Source: Rhodobacteraceae bacterium F11138 (GTDB lineage Bacteria; Pseudomonadota; Alphaproteobacteria; Rhodobacterales; Rhodobacteraceae). Taken from it: DNA of 64,000 nt. The DNA is taken from contig JAEKDP010000001.1 of assembly GCA_016521575.1 (NCBI GenBank), positions 477,894 to 541,893 on the forward strand, written 5' to 3'. Shown here piece after piece: positions 53,642 to 63,278 of this stretch. Both the position numbers and the translations under genes were made by a program. A model generated the notes under the pieces. That model did not search any database. It was not told the origin of the DNA and was given only the letters and a program-made list of their open reading frames with translations. Numbering within the stretch: position 1 is the first letter of the stretch; each line of letters opens with the position of its first letter.

Positions 53642-55174
53642 TCAGGTCAGGGCGGCAACGATCAGCATGGCGGCGATACCGACAATGATGCCGCCGGCCC
53701 CCGTGGCAAGCAGCGCGGGCCACATCGCCCGGCGCGGTCGTTCCGTGGCCGATGCCTGCCGGATCAGCGCGGATTCGACCAGCCCGGGAAGACGTGGGCC
53801 AAACCGGGCCAGAACACGGGCGGTTCTGGTCAGGTCGTTCAGAACCGCGCGCGGGCCGATGGATTGCTTGATGTAATCCTCGACCACGGGGCGCGCGACT
53901 TCCCAGATGTTGGTATGCGGGTTCAGGGATCGTGCAACGCCTTCGACGACAACCATGGTGCGTTGCAGCAGGATCAGTTCGGTGCGGGTTTCCATGCCGA
54001 AGCGTTCGGTGACTTCGAACAGATAGTTCAGCAGTCGCCCCATCGAGATCTGGGTCGCGTCCATGCCGAAAATCGGCTCGCCCACCGCACGCAAGGCGCG
54101 CGCGAATTCGTCGACATCCTTGTCTGCGGGCACATACCCTGCTTCGAAATGAACCTCGGCCACGCGGCGATAATCGCGCCGGATGAAGCCGAACAGGATC
54201 TCGGCATAGACCCGTCGGGTGTATTCGTCGATATGCCCCATGATACCAAAGTCATAGGCAATGATGTCGCCGTTCGCCGCGACCTTCAGATTGCCCTGAT
54301 GCATGTCGGCATGAAAATATCCGTCGCGCAATGCGTGCAGCAGGAACAGTTTCAAGACCCGTTCCGATAGCGCCCGGCGATCATGGCCGGCGGCATCCAG
54401 CGCGGCGTTGTCGCCCAGATTGACGCCATCGGCCCAGCCCAATGTCATGACCCGGCGCGCGGACAGGTTCCACTGGACCTGCGGCAGCTGAAATCCTTCG
54501 TCATCCTTGGTGTTGGCGGCGAATTCCGACGCGGCCGCGCTTTCCAGCCGCAGGTCCAGTTCGCCGCGTACCACGCCATCGAAATGTTCGATGACCTCCA
54601 TCGGCCGCAACCGACGCGCCCCCGGCGCAAACAGATCGATGATGCGGGCGGCGAAATAGAACGCATCGACATCCTTGCGGAACGCCCGTTCGATGCCGGG
54701 ACGCAGAACCTTGACCGCGACCTCATCCCCGGTGGCGGCCACGCGGGCGCGGTGGACCTGCGCAATCGAAGCTGCGGCAACGGGTTCGTCGAATTCCGAA
54801 AACAGCTCGGTGACAGGGTGTCCCAGCTCGCGGGCGACTTCTGCCTTGGCCTGTTCCGTGGGGAAGGGCGGCAGCTTGTCCTGCAGCACCCGCAGTTGCT
54901 GTGCCAGGTCGTCGCCGACCACGTCGGGACGGGTCGAAAGCACCTGGCCGAACTTGATATAGGCCGGACCCAGTGCGGTCAGCGCCCGTGTCGCCGGGGG
55001 CATCTGCGGATCGCCCTTGTACCCCAGCCATTGAAACGGCTTGCCCAGGGCATGGGACACGAACCGCAGAAGGGGCGGGGCCTCGAACGCGTCCAGCACC
55101 ACGTTCATGGCCCCGGTCCGTTCAAGCGTCGCGCCCGTGCGGATCAGGCGGATGATGTTGTGCGGGCCGCGCAT
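53642..55174 (-). CDS. ubiB: UbiB, ubiquinone biosynthesis kinase-like ATPase
   Basis: A 510-aa atypical protein-kinase-like protein. Family motifs: AYIKFGQVLSTRPDVV (KxGQ region), PVAAASIAQVHRARV (Ala-rich nucleotide loop), EVAVKVLRPGIE (catalytic Lys), FHADMHQGNLKV and IAYDFGIMGHI (metal-binding D and the DFG-like motif). Two C-terminal hydrophobic helices (about 480-510) anchor it to the membrane. Supports ubiquinone synthesis. It starts 1 nt after the ubiE stop, in one operon with it. Confidence 0.95.
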   Translation of the reverse strand: MRGPHNIIRLIRTGATLERTGAMNVVLDAFEAPPLLRFVSHALGKPFQWLGYKGDPQMPPATRALTALGPAYIKFGQVLSTRPDVVGDDLAQQLRVLQDKLPPFPTEQAKAEVARELGHPVTELFSEFDEPVAAASIAQVHRARVAATGDEVAVKVLRPGIERAFRKDVDAFYFAARIIDLFAPGARRLRPMEVIEHFDGVVRGELDLRLESAAASEFAANTKDDEGFQLPQVQWNLSARRVMTLGWADGVNLGDNAALDAAGHDRRALSERVLKLFLLHALRDGYFHADMHQGNLKVAANGDIIAYDFGIMGHIDEYTRRVYAEILFGFIRRDYRRVAEVHFEAGYVPADKDVDEFARALRAVGEPIFGMDATQISMGRLLNYLFEVTERFGMETRTELILLQRTMVVVEGVARSLNPHTNIWEVARPVVEDYIKQSIGPRAVLNDLTRTARVLARFGPRLPGLVESALIRQASATERPRRAMWPALLATGAGGIIVGIAAMLIVAALT

Positions 55175-55175
55175 C

Positions 55176-55928
55176 TCAGAGTTTCCAGCCGGAATGCAAT
55201 GCGGCGATGCCCATGCTCAGGTTCCTGTATCCGGCCTGTTCGAACCCCGCCTGGCGCACCATATCCAGAAATGTGTCCTGATCCGGGAAATTGCGGATCG
55301 ATTCGACCAGATACTGATAGCTGTCACGATCCCCCGCGATCAGCTGACCCATACGCGGGATTACGGTGAAACTGTAGAGATCATAGAGCTTCTGCAACCC
55401 GTCGTTGGGCAACTGGCTGAATTCCAGCACCATCAGCCGCCCGCCGGGACGCAAGACGCGGAAGGCTTCGTTCAGGGCGTCCTGTGGGCGGGTGACATTC
55501 CGGATTCCAAAAGAGATCGTGTAGACATCAAAGGAATTGTCGGCAAAGGGCAGGGCCATCGCGTCACCGACCACCCAGTCCAGGCTGGTGGCCATCTGTT
55601 CGGCTTCGGCGCGTTTGCGCCCCTCGACCAACATCGGTTCGGTCAGGTCCAGAACCGTGGCATGGCCGGATCCGGCGCGTTTGAGAAACCGGAACGAGAT
55701 GTCGCCCGTGCCGCCCGCCACGTCCAGCAGGCGCTGGCCCGGGCGCGGCGCCAGCCAATCCATCATCGCATCCTTCCAGATCCGGTGGATGCCGATGCTC
55801 ATGACATCGTTCATCACGTCATATTTTGACGCAACCGAGTTGAACACGCCCTGAACCCGCCCGGCCTTTTCGGTTTCGGGGATGGTCTGGGACCCGAAGT
55901 GGGTGGTCTTGTCGTCGCTCTGTGCCAT
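55176..55928 (-). CDS. ubiE: UbiE, ubiquinone/menaquinone C-methyltransferase
   Basis: A 250-aa SAM-dependent methyltransferase beginning at 55928 ([12 protein letters not shown]); the open frame upstream of it is antisense to mutM. Motif [14 protein letters not shown], then [15 protein letters not shown] and [25 protein letters not shown], the UbiE signature. Methylates the benzoquinol ring in ubiquinone synthesis. First gene of the ubiE-ubiB operon; divergent from mutM over 87 bp. Confidence 0.97.
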   Translation of the reverse strand: MAQSDDKTTHFGSQTIPETEKAGRVQGVFNSVASKYDVMNDVMSIGIHRIWKDAMMDWLAPRPGQRLLDVAGGTGDISFRFLKRAGSGHATVLDLTEPMLVEGRKRAEAEQMATSLDWVVGDAMALPFADNSFDVYTISFGIRNVTRPQDALNEAFRVLRPGGRLMVLEFSQLPNDGLQKLYDLYSFTVIPRMGQLIAGDRDSYQYLVESIRNFPDQDTFLDMVRQAGFEQAGYRNLSMGIAALHSGWKL

Positions 55929-56015
55929 TGGATCTTGCTCGCCTCGCAATTTGGTCCTTGTTATACGGCGCTGTGGGGTGGGCACAATGCGGCCCCTTGA
56001 ACCAACGGGGACGAA

Positions 56016-56867
56016 ATGCCGGAATTGCCAGAAGTCGAGACCGTGCGCCGCGGGCTGGCGCCCGTGATGGAGGGGCAGCGCATCATTCGGGCGGATGTCA
56101 ACCGGCCCGATTTGCGCTGGCCGTTCCCTGAAGGCATGGTCGACCGGCTGACAGGCCGGCAGGTGCTGCGGCTGCGCAGGCGTTCCAAATACATCCTGGC
56201 GGATCTGCAAGGCGATGAAACGCTGCTGGTGCATCTGGGCATGTCCGGGCGGATGACCGTGTCGGGCGACCCGCTGGGACGTTTCGTGCGGGATCACCCG
56301 GCGGCGCAGAAACATGACCATGTGGTTCTGCATATGGAAAACGGGGCCCGGATCACGTTCAACGACCCGCGCCGCTTTGGCGCTATGGATCTGTTTGATA
56401 CGACATCGGCGGGCGAATGCAGGCTGCTGGCCGGATTGGGGCCGGAACCTCTGGGGAATGATTTTCACGAACAGCATCTGATCGAAGCCTTTCGCAATCG
56501 CCGAACCCCGGTCAAATCGGCGCTGCTGGATCAGAAAATCGTTGCCGGACTGGGCAATATCTATGTGTGCGAGGCGCTGTACCGGGGCCGGGTGTCGCCA
56601 CGTCGTCTGGCCGGAAAGATCGCGGCACACAGGGTGGCGGCGCTGGTTCCGATCATTCGGCAGGTGTTGCAGGACGCCATCGACGCCGGTGGATCGTCGC
56701 TGCGGGACTTTCGCCAAGCCGATGGAGAGCTTGGGTATTTCCAGCATTCCTTTGATGTCTACGGGCGCGAAGGCGCGTCCTGCCGCACAGCGGAATGTAC
56801 CGGCTCCATCCTGCGAATCACCCAGTCCGGGCGCTCATCCTTCTATTGTGCGCAATGCCAAAGATAG
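56016..56867 (+). CDS. mutM: Formamidopyrimidine-DNA glycosylase MutM (Fpg)
   Basis: A 283-aa DNA repair enzyme. It starts [14 protein letters not shown] with the catalytic Pro2-Glu3, has [13 protein letters not shown] (Lys and helix-two-turn-helix follow), [30 protein letters not shown] and a C-terminal zinc finger (CRTAEC ... YCAQCQR). Removes oxidised guanine. Followed by the hydratase gene 63 bp on. Confidence 0.97.
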   Translation: MPELPEVETVRRGLAPVMEGQRIIRADVNRPDLRWPFPEGMVDRLTGRQVLRLRRRSKYILADLQGDETLLVHLGMSGRMTVSGDPLGRFVRDHPAAQKHDHVVLHMENGARITFNDPRRFGAMDLFDTTSAGECRLLAGLGPEPLGNDFHEQHLIEAFRNRRTPVKSALLDQKIVAGLGNIYVCEALYRGRVSPRRLAGKIAAHRVAALVPIIRQVLQDAIDAGGSSLRDFRQADGELGYFQHSFDVYGREGASCRTAECTGSILRITQSGRSSFYCAQCQR

Positions 56868-56930
56868 CTTGATCCAGAACCGTTGCATGCTAAGGAGTCG
56901 GACCGAACGGAACAAACGAAAGCAGATTTC

Positions 56931-57707
56931 ATGGCCTTTGAGACGATCAACGTCGAAATCGATGACCACGTTGCCCTGATCAAACTGAACCGCCCTGACG
57001 CATTGAATGCCCTGAACACGCAGCTTCTGAGCGAATTGTGCCAGGCCTTGGAAGATGCGGATGCGAACGACAAGGTGCGCTGCATCGTGATCACCGGATC
57101 GGACAAGGCCTTTGCCGCCGGTGCGGATATCAAGGAAATGTCCGAGATGAATTTCGGGCAGGTGTTCACCATCAACCTGTTCGCCGATACCAGCGACCGG
57201 ATCATGCGGATTCGCAAACCCATCATCGCCGCGGTGGCGGGCTATGCCCTGGGGGGCGGCTGCGAGTTGGCGATGGCCTGCGATTTCATCATCGCCGCGG
57301 ATACGGCCAAGTTCGGCCAGCCCGAAATCAATCTGGGTGTGATCGCGGGACTGGGCGGCACCCAGCGTCTGACCCGTTCCGTGGGCAAGTCCAAATCGAT
57401 GGAAATGAACCTGACCGGCCGTTTCATGACCGCCGACGAGGCCGAGCGCAGCGGACTGGTCAGCCGTGTGGTCCCGGCCAAGAAACTGATGGAAGAAGCA
57501 ATGGGGGCCGCCGCCAAGATCGCGGAGAAATCCATGATGGCCGTCATGGCAGCCAAGGAAGCGGTCAATCGCAGCTATGAGGTCGGCCTGTCCGAGGGCC
57601 TGTTGTTCGAACGCCGGGTCTTTCATTCCATGTTCGCGACCGAAGATCAGCAGGAGGGCATGTCCGCGTTTCTTGAGAAACGCACCGCCCAATTCCGCGA
57701 CAAGTAG
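56931..57707 (+). CDS. Enoyl-CoA hydratase
   Basis: A 258-aa crotonase. Motifs: [28 protein letters not shown] (oxyanion hole), [40 protein letters not shown]-like stretch with the two catalytic Glu positions (E in GGGCELA and in FGQPEINLG). It hydrates 2-enoyl-CoA in beta-oxidation. The track-style start upstream was rejected because the ATG at 56931 begins the family's normal N-terminus MAFETINVE. The position next to rpsT/dnaA is seen in several Rhodobacterales. Confidence 0.93.
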   Translation: MAFETINVEIDDHVALIKLNRPDALNALNTQLLSELCQALEDADANDKVRCIVITGSDKAFAAGADIKEMSEMNFGQVFTINLFADTSDRIMRIRKPIIAAVAGYALGGGCELAMACDFIIAADTAKFGQPEINLGVIAGLGGTQRLTRSVGKSKSMEMNLTGRFMTADEAERSGLVSRVVPAKKLMEEAMGAAAKIAEKSMMAVMAAKEAVNRSYEVGLSEGLLFERRVFHSMFATEDQQEGMSAFLEKRTAQFRDK

Positions 57708-57880
57708 GATTGCGCCCATGTTTTCGGTTGGCAAAACCGGGAAACTTGTCTAACAGGCGCGGTTATACATGCGCGTGCGGCCCGCTCAGGCTAGAATCAC
57801 TCCGATGGATCTGTCTCTGGATCGGGTTGTCGCTGCGTTGCAGACATGAACTGAAATGAACTCGAACAAAGGTTGATACC
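57708..57880 (+). promoter_or_regulatory. Region upstream of rpsT
   Basis: 172 bp between hydratase stop and rpsT. Contains TTGTCT (57746-57751) and TATACA (57764-57769), but their spacing is too short for one promoter; a TAGAAT at 57792-57797 is another -10 candidate. A ribosome site AAAGG at 57866-57870 precedes rpsT. Low confidence in exact promoter. Confidence 0.3.
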
Positions 57881-58144
57881 ATGGCCAATTCGCCGCAATC
57901 CAAAAAACGTGCCCGCCAGAACGAGCGCCGCTTTGCCGTAAACAAGGCGCGTCGCTCGCGCATCCGGACCTACCTGCGCAATGTCGAAGAGGCGATCGCC
58001 TCGGGCGACAAGGAAAAGGCGACCGCTGCACTGCGCGCGGCCCAGCCGGAACTGATGCGGGGCGTCACCAAGGGCGTGTTCCACAAGAACACCGCCGCGC
58101 GCAAGATGTCGCGGCTGTCTTCGCGGGTCAAAGCCCTGGGCTGA
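57881..58144 (+). CDS. rpsT: 30S ribosomal protein S20
   Basis: An 87-aa basic protein opening [17 protein letters not shown], the unmistakable S20 N-terminus, then [13 protein letters not shown] and [20 protein letters not shown]. Binds 16S rRNA early in 30S assembly. A strong hairpin terminator follows 36 bp after the stop. Confidence 0.99.
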   Translation: MANSPQSKKRARQNERRFAVNKARRSRIRTYLRNVEEAIASGDKEKATAALRAAQPELMRGVTKGVFHKNTAARKMSRLSSRVKALG

Positions 58145-58180
58145 GCCGCGATACCGTTCCGGTTGAAACCGATGATGGGG

Positions 58181-58208
58181 AAAGGCGTTGCTTGGGCAGC
58201 GCCTTTTT
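58181..58208 (+). terminator. Rho-independent terminator of rpsT
   Basis: AAAGGCGTTGC (58181-58191), loop TTGG, GCAGCGCCTTT (58196-58206) with one G-T wobble, followed directly by more T. 11-bp stem. Confidence 0.9.
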
Positions 58209-58736
58209 GATTCTTCCTAAAGTTGTATTCGATTTGACGTGATTAACCCATAAAGGGTGTGGCTTTTTCGCCCGAGAATAGATTCTTTGCCGCCAAACCC
58301 AGAGTCAACACCATAGTTTCGTTGCCGCTTCGCCCTCTAAATTGCTACGACTATGTACAGCGATTCACTAGCTTGGGGGGACAGGCAGTCACCTATAGGA
58401 TTCTACGGGCATAGACTCTGAAAGGGTGACGAGCGTTGAACGGTCCGGCTGCCAAACCGACTGCTTCAGCCTGCTGCACCGAACCGGCCACTCACCGGTT
58501 TGCGGCCCTGTCATAACATGAGTGTGTAACGAAGTTGTGTCGGTTCGGACGCCCTGTCGGGGTGCTGAATTTCTGATGCCGCTTCAACACTGCGGCGCTT
58601 TGGACAATGGCGTCAGCAGCGCCATCCGTGCGGGTGGCGCACCCATGACCTGTGCCGTGGATCCTGCCGGGGTCATATCCGGTCAAACAAGGGGAAAGGC
58701 CACAAGGCCAGAAATTTGGGATGCGTGAGGCGCTGC
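58209..58736. other. Region between rpsT and dnaA
   Basis: About 530 bp with no gene. The first 170 bases are relatively AT-rich (TTCCTAAAGTTGTATTCG, TTAACCCATAAAGG), but I find no clear consensus DnaA box (TTATNCACA) or cluster. It must hold the dnaA promoter. GAGG at 58727-58730 is the dnaA ribosome site. An origin is not supported here. Confidence 0.5.
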
Positions 58737-60098
58737 ATGACACAAGAAAAATGGGGTCAACTCAGACAACGACTGTTGAAGACGGTAGGACAGAACAACT
58801 ATACGACCTGGATCGAGCCGCTGGAGTTCGCCGACCTCAAGGACGGGGTCGCTGTCTTTAATGTTCCAACCAATTTCATGGGCAACTACGTCGGCCAGAA
58901 TTTTGCCGACCTGATTCTGTATGAACTGAACACCGCCGGAACCAAGGTCCAGAGAGTCGCGTTCCGGGTGGCGGCGAATACGCCCGCGCGCCCCACGCCG
59001 CGGGTTGTTGCATCCGAGTCCGATTCCGCGCCCGAGGCAGCCGGGCGGCATGACGCATTGCAGGCTGCGCCGCTGGACGCGCGTTTTACATTCGACACCT
59101 TTGTCGTGGGCAAGCCGAACGAACTGGCTCATGCCGCGGCGCGCAGGGTCAGCGAAGGTGGTCCCGTGACGTTCAATCCTCTGGTTCTTTACGGTGGCGT
59201 CGGGTTGGGCAAGACGCATCTGATGCACGCCATTGCCTGGGAATTGCGCGCCCGCAAACCGGATCTGAATGTTCTGTACCTGTCCGCCGAGCAGTTCATG
59301 TACCGGTTTGTACAGGCCTTGCGGGAACGCAAGATGATGGATTTCAAGGAACTGTTCCGTTCGGTCGACGTGCTGATGGTTGATGATGTGCAGTTCATTG
59401 CCGGCAAGGACAGCACCCAGGAAGAGTTCTTTCATACCTTCAATGCGCTTGTGGATCAAAACAAGCAGATCATCATTTCCGCCGACCGCGCGCCGGGCGA
59501 GATCAAGGATCTCGAGGACCGTGTCAAATCGCGCCTGCAATGTGGTCTGGTGGTCGATTTGCACCCGACGGATTATGAACTGCGTCTGGGGATCCTGCAG
59601 ACAAAGGTTCAACAATATCGCGGCAGCTATCCGGGGCTGGAGATCGCCGATGGTGTGCTTGAATTCCTGGCCCAACGGATTTCGACCAATGTGCGGGTTC
59701 TTGAAGGTGCGTTGACGCGGCTGTTTGCCTTTGCCTCGCTGGTGGGGCGCGAAATCGACATGGAGCTGACGCAGGATTGTCTGGCCGATGTTCTGCGCGC
59801 CAGCGAGCGCAAGATCACCATCGAGGAAATTCAGCGCAAGGTGTCGGAATACTACAATATCCGTCTGTCCGATATCATCGGCCCCAAGCGGCTGCGTTCT
59901 TTTGCCCGTCCGCGGCAGGTGGCGATGTACCTGTCCAAGCAGCTGACCAGCCGGTCCCTGCCCGAGATCGGTCGTCGTTTTGGCGGGCGTGATCACACGA
60001 CGGTGATGCACGGGGTCAAGCGGATCGAAGAGCTGAAATCGACCGATGGGCAGATCGCCGAAGACGTGGAGATGCTGCGGCGCACGCTGGAAGCCTGA
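58737..60098 (+). CDS. dnaA: Chromosomal replication initiator DnaA
   Basis: A 453-aa AAA+ protein. Domain I starts EKWGQLRQRLLKTVG; the variable linker spans roughly 85-115; domain III has Walker A GGVGLGKTHL (about 151-160) and Walker B VLMVDDVQF; domain IV has ITIEEIQRKVSEYYNIRLSDI and the DNA signature GRDHTTVMHGVKRI. Start at 58737 with GAGG 6 bp upstream. The TTG 21 nt earlier is less likely. Confidence 0.98.
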   Translation: MTQEKWGQLRQRLLKTVGQNNYTTWIEPLEFADLKDGVAVFNVPTNFMGNYVGQNFADLILYELNTAGTKVQRVAFRVAANTPARPTPRVVASESDSAPEAAGRHDALQAAPLDARFTFDTFVVGKPNELAHAAARRVSEGGPVTFNPLVLYGGVGLGKTHLMHAIAWELRARKPDLNVLYLSAEQFMYRFVQALRERKMMDFKELFRSVDVLMVDDVQFIAGKDSTQEEFFHTFNALVDQNKQIIISADRAPGEIKDLEDRVKSRLQCGLVVDLHPTDYELRLGILQTKVQQYRGSYPGLEIADGVLEFLAQRISTNVRVLEGALTRLFAFASLVGREIDMELTQDCLADVLRASERKITIEEIQRKVSEYYNIRLSDIIGPKRLRSFARPRQVAMYLSKQLTSRSLPEIGRRFGGRDHTTVMHGVKRIEELKSTDGQIAEDVEMLRRTLEA

Positions 60099-60125
60099 GC
60101 CGTTCTGATCGTCGGACTGGTTCCG

Positions 60126-60148
60126 CGCCCCCTGTCTGCGGGGGGGCG
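60126..60148 (+). terminator. Possible terminator after dnaA
   Basis: CGCCCCC (60126-60132), short loop, GGGGGCG (60142-60148), a 7-bp GC stem without a real T-run. Weak evidence for a terminator; it lies in the 206-bp gap before dnaN. Confidence 0.35.
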
Positions 60149-60304
60149 GACGGCTGGCGGCTTTTGCGGATCATGTATCTGCAGCCGCCACGCCGCAGCC
60201 CCTTGACGGCTGACTCATTCCAGCGGACAAATTCACAAAAAACTTGTGCTGCTGCGGCAAACGGTTAGGTTGCCGTTCCCGGCCCCAGAAGAGGATCGAA
60301 GGAA

Positions 60305-61423
60305 ATGAAGCTCAGCATCGAACGCGGCGCGCTCCTGAAAGCCGTGTCACAGGCGCAATCGGTTGTGGAACGCCGCAACACGATTCCGATCCTCGCCAAT
60401 GTTCTGATCGAAGCCGAAGGCAATCAGGTCCAGTTCCGGGCGACCGACCTGGATGTGGAAGTGGTCGACAAGGCCCCGGCCCAGGTCGAACGCGCCGGGG
60501 CCACGACGGTGGCGGCCACCACATTGCATGAAATCGTGCGCAAACTGCCGGACGGGGCGCTGGTGACATTGACGGCGGACAGCGCAGCGGGCCGGTTGAC
60601 CGTCGAAGCGGGCCGATCCAATTTCTCGCTGGCGACGCTGCCCAAGGAAGATTTCCCGGTCATGGCGACCTCGGAATACGATTCCAATTTCTCGGCTTCA
60701 GCGGCGATGTTGCGCCGACTGTTCGACAAGTCGAAATTCGCGATCTCGACCGAGGAAACGCGGTATTATCTGAACGGCGTCTACATGCATGTGGCCGATG
60801 CCGAAGGCGGCAAGGTGCTGCGGTGCGTGGCCACCGACGGTCACCGGCTGGCGCGGATCGATGCGGATTTGCCGGATGGGGCGGGGGACATGCCCGGTGT
60901 CATCGTGCCGCGCAAGACCGTGGGCGAATTGCGCAAATTGCTGGATGACGATGAAATGGCGATTGCCGTGTCGGTCAGCGAAACCAAGATTCGCTTTGCC
61001 ACCCCGGACATCACGCTGACGTCCAAGGTGATTGACGGCACATTCCCCGATTACACGCGGGTTATCCCGCAGGGCAATACGCGACGGCTGGAAGTGGACG
61101 CAGCCGAGTTCGCAAAGGCCGTGGACCGGGTTGCAACCGTATCCTCGGAACGCTCGCGCGCGGTCAAGATGCAGCTGGATGAAGACCGGTTGGTCCTGTC
61201 GGTCAATGCCCCCGACAGCGGTGCCGCCGAAGAAGAACTGGCCGTGGCCTATGGGGATGAGCGTCTGGAAATCGGTTTCAACGCCAAGTATCTGCTGGAA
61301 ATCGCCAGCCAGGTGGACCGCGAAAACGCCGTTTTCATGTTCAATTCCGCCGGCGACCCGACGCTGATGCGCGAGGGCAATGATCCCAGTGCAGTCTATG
61401 TGGTGATGCCGATGCGTGTCTGA
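60305..61423 (+). CDS. dnaN: DNA polymerase III beta subunit (sliding clamp)
   Basis: A 372-aa clamp protein: MKLSIERGALLKAVSQAQSVVERRNTIPILANVLI, then three similar domains; RYYLNGVYMHV and RTVGELRK-like segments are conserved, and the C-terminus ends ...VYVVMPMRV, the clamp's usual last residues. Holds polymerase on DNA. GAGGATCGAAGG precedes the ATG. Confidence 0.98.
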   Translation: MKLSIERGALLKAVSQAQSVVERRNTIPILANVLIEAEGNQVQFRATDLDVEVVDKAPAQVERAGATTVAATTLHEIVRKLPDGALVTLTADSAAGRLTVEAGRSNFSLATLPKEDFPVMATSEYDSNFSASAAMLRRLFDKSKFAISTEETRYYLNGVYMHVADAEGGKVLRCVATDGHRLARIDADLPDGAGDMPGVIVPRKTVGELRKLLDDDEMAIAVSVSETKIRFATPDITLTSKVIDGTFPDYTRVIPQGNTRRLEVDAAEFAKAVDRVATVSSERSRAVKMQLDEDRLVLSVNAPDSGAAEEELAVAYGDERLEIGFNAKYLLEIASQVDRENAVFMFNSAGDPTLMREGNDPSAVYVVMPMRV

Positions 61424-61483
61424 AACGCGCAATGCGGGACGCGTCGGGCAATTCTGTATCCGGCAAGAGGAAAGGGCTGAAAC

Positions 61484-62584
61484 ATGACTTCGGCCTTGAC
61501 CGAGCTGACCTTGTCGCATTTCCGATCCCACAAGACTCTGCGCCTGGGGATTGATGCGCGGCCCGTCGCCATTCACGGCATGAACGGGGCGGGAAAGACC
61601 AATATCCTGGAAGCTGTGTCCCTGCTGTCGCCCGGCCGCGGATTGCGGCGGTCCAGCGCGTCCGACATGACCCGCCGCCCCGAAGGGCTGGGATGGAAAG
61701 TGACCGCGGTGATGCGTTCTGACGGTGCGGTCAATGAAATCGAAACCTGGTCGGAAAACGGCACCGCGCGGCAGGTTCGTATCGACGGCAAGGCCGCAAG
61801 CCAGGTGGCGCTGGGACGGATCGCGCGGGTGCTGTGGCTGATCCCCGCGATGGATCGCCTGTGGATCGAAGGCGCGGACGGGCGGCGGCGGTTCCTGGAC
61901 CGGATGACGCTCAGCTTTGTGCCGGATCACGCGGATGCCACGCTGACCTATGAAAAGGCGATGCGCGAAAGAAACCGTCTGCTGAAAGAGCAGGTGCGCG
62001 ACAAGGCCTGGTACGGGGGGCTTGAGGCGCAGATGGCCGAAGCCGGGGACGCGATCCACCGAAACCGGTGCTGGACGCTGGATCTGTTGCACGGCGCGCA
62101 GGCGCAGACCGAAACCGCGTTTCCGGTCGCCGATCTTGAACTGGTTCAGACCGAGGGCGAAATGCCCACAAATGTCGCGGATCTGCGGGATGCGCTGGCG
62201 GAAAGCCGGTTTCGCGACCTGGCCGCCGGCCGGACGCTGGTTGGACCGCACCGCGCCGATCTGCATGGCGTTTTCGCCGCCAAGGGCGTGCCCGCCCGGG
62301 ATTGTTCCACCGGCGAACAAAAGGCGCTGCTGGTGTCGCTGATCCTGGCCAATGCGCGTGCCTTGGCCGGGCAGATCCACGCGGCACCGATCCTGTTGCT
62401 GGACGAGGTTGCCGCGCATCTGGATTCGCAACGCCGCGCGGCGCTGTATGATGAGATCTGCGCGCTGGGTGTGCAGGCCTGGATGACCGGAACCGGCCCC
62501 GAATTGTTCGCGGAACTTGGCGAACGGGCACAGGTCGTCTGTGTGGCGGACGCCGATGGCGAATCCCGGATCACAACCGGATGA
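61484..62584 (+). CDS. recF: Recombination mediator RecF
   Basis: A 366-aa ABC-type ATPase with Walker [10 protein letters not shown] (about residues 31-39), [26 protein letters not shown] (signature) and [12 protein letters not shown] (Walker B). Loads RecA at gaps. RBS AGAGGAAAG upstream. Its stop overlaps the lysE-family start (ATGA, 62581-62584). Confidence 0.97.
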   Translation: MTSALTELTLSHFRSHKTLRLGIDARPVAIHGMNGAGKTNILEAVSLLSPGRGLRRSSASDMTRRPEGLGWKVTAVMRSDGAVNEIETWSENGTARQVRIDGKAASQVALGRIARVLWLIPAMDRLWIEGADGRRRFLDRMTLSFVPDHADATLTYEKAMRERNRLLKEQVRDKAWYGGLEAQMAEAGDAIHRNRCWTLDLLHGAQAQTETAFPVADLELVQTEGEMPTNVADLRDALAESRFRDLAAGRTLVGPHRADLHGVFAAKGVPARDCSTGEQKALLVSLILANARALAGQIHAAPILLLDEVAAHLDSQRRAALYDEICALGVQAWMTGTGPELFAELGERAQVVCVADADGESRITTG

Positions 62585-63201
62585 CGCTGTCGGGGCTGGA
62601 TTTGCTGTTCTATGCCAGCGCGGTGTTCGTTCTGTTCATCACCCCCGGACCGGTCTGGATGGCGGTGATCGCCCGCTCCATGTCCGGTGGGTTCGCCGCG
62701 GCCTGGCCTCTGACACTGGGTGTCGTGCTCGGCGATATGCTGTGGCCTATTCTGGCGATCCTGGGTGCCAGTTGGGTGGTGACCGAATTCGCGGCCGCTG
62801 CTGTGGTTCTGAAGCTGGTGGCGTCCCTGATGTTCCTGGCCATGGGGCTGTTGACCCTGCGCAACGCGGATCGCGCCATTGGTGTCGACAGCCGTCTGAC
62901 GCGCCCCGGCGCATGGGCCGGTTTCATTGCCGGGGTCGTGGTGATCCTTGGAAATCCGAAGGCAGTGCTGTTCTACATGGGTCTCTTGCCCGGCTTTTTC
63001 GACCTGGGTTCGCTGACCGTTTGGGACATTGCCGCGATTGTGCTGGTGTCGCAGGTGGTGCCATTGCTGGGCAATCTGATGATCGCAGCGCTGGTTGGGC
63101 GTATGCGTACCGTTCTGGGCTCTGCCGCGGCGGTGCGGCGGACCAATATCACGGCCGGAGTCCTGTTGATCTGTGTGGGTCTCGTCATTCCTTTCACATG
63201 A
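62581..63201 (+). CDS. LysE/RhtB family transporter
   Basis: A 206-aa six-helix protein. Starts [29 protein letters not shown], with the FxxxxxPGP motif of LysE family exporters; helix 3 [21 protein letters not shown] and [20 protein letters not shown] are conserved. Exports amino acids or related compounds. Coupled to recF and 77 bp before gyrB; the gene lies inside the otherwise common recF-gyrB pair. Confidence 0.88.
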   Translation: MTLSGLDLLFYASAVFVLFITPGPVWMAVIARSMSGGFAAAWPLTLGVVLGDMLWPILAILGASWVVTEFAAAAVVLKLVASLMFLAMGLLTLRNADRAIGVDSRLTRPGAWAGFIAGVVVILGNPKAVLFYMGLLPGFFDLGSLTVWDIAAIVLVSQVVPLLGNLMIAALVGRMRTVLGSAAAVRRTNITAGVLLICVGLVIPFT

Positions 63202-63278
63202 CACAAAATGTGGGGCAAGCCCGTGACATCCCCCGCAACAAGTCGTATAAAATGGCGAGAAAATCAGGGAAAATTCCG

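Noticed and set aside
58209-58736. oriC next to dnaA
   Set aside because: No consensus DnaA boxes or AT-rich unwinding region with repeats seen by eye.
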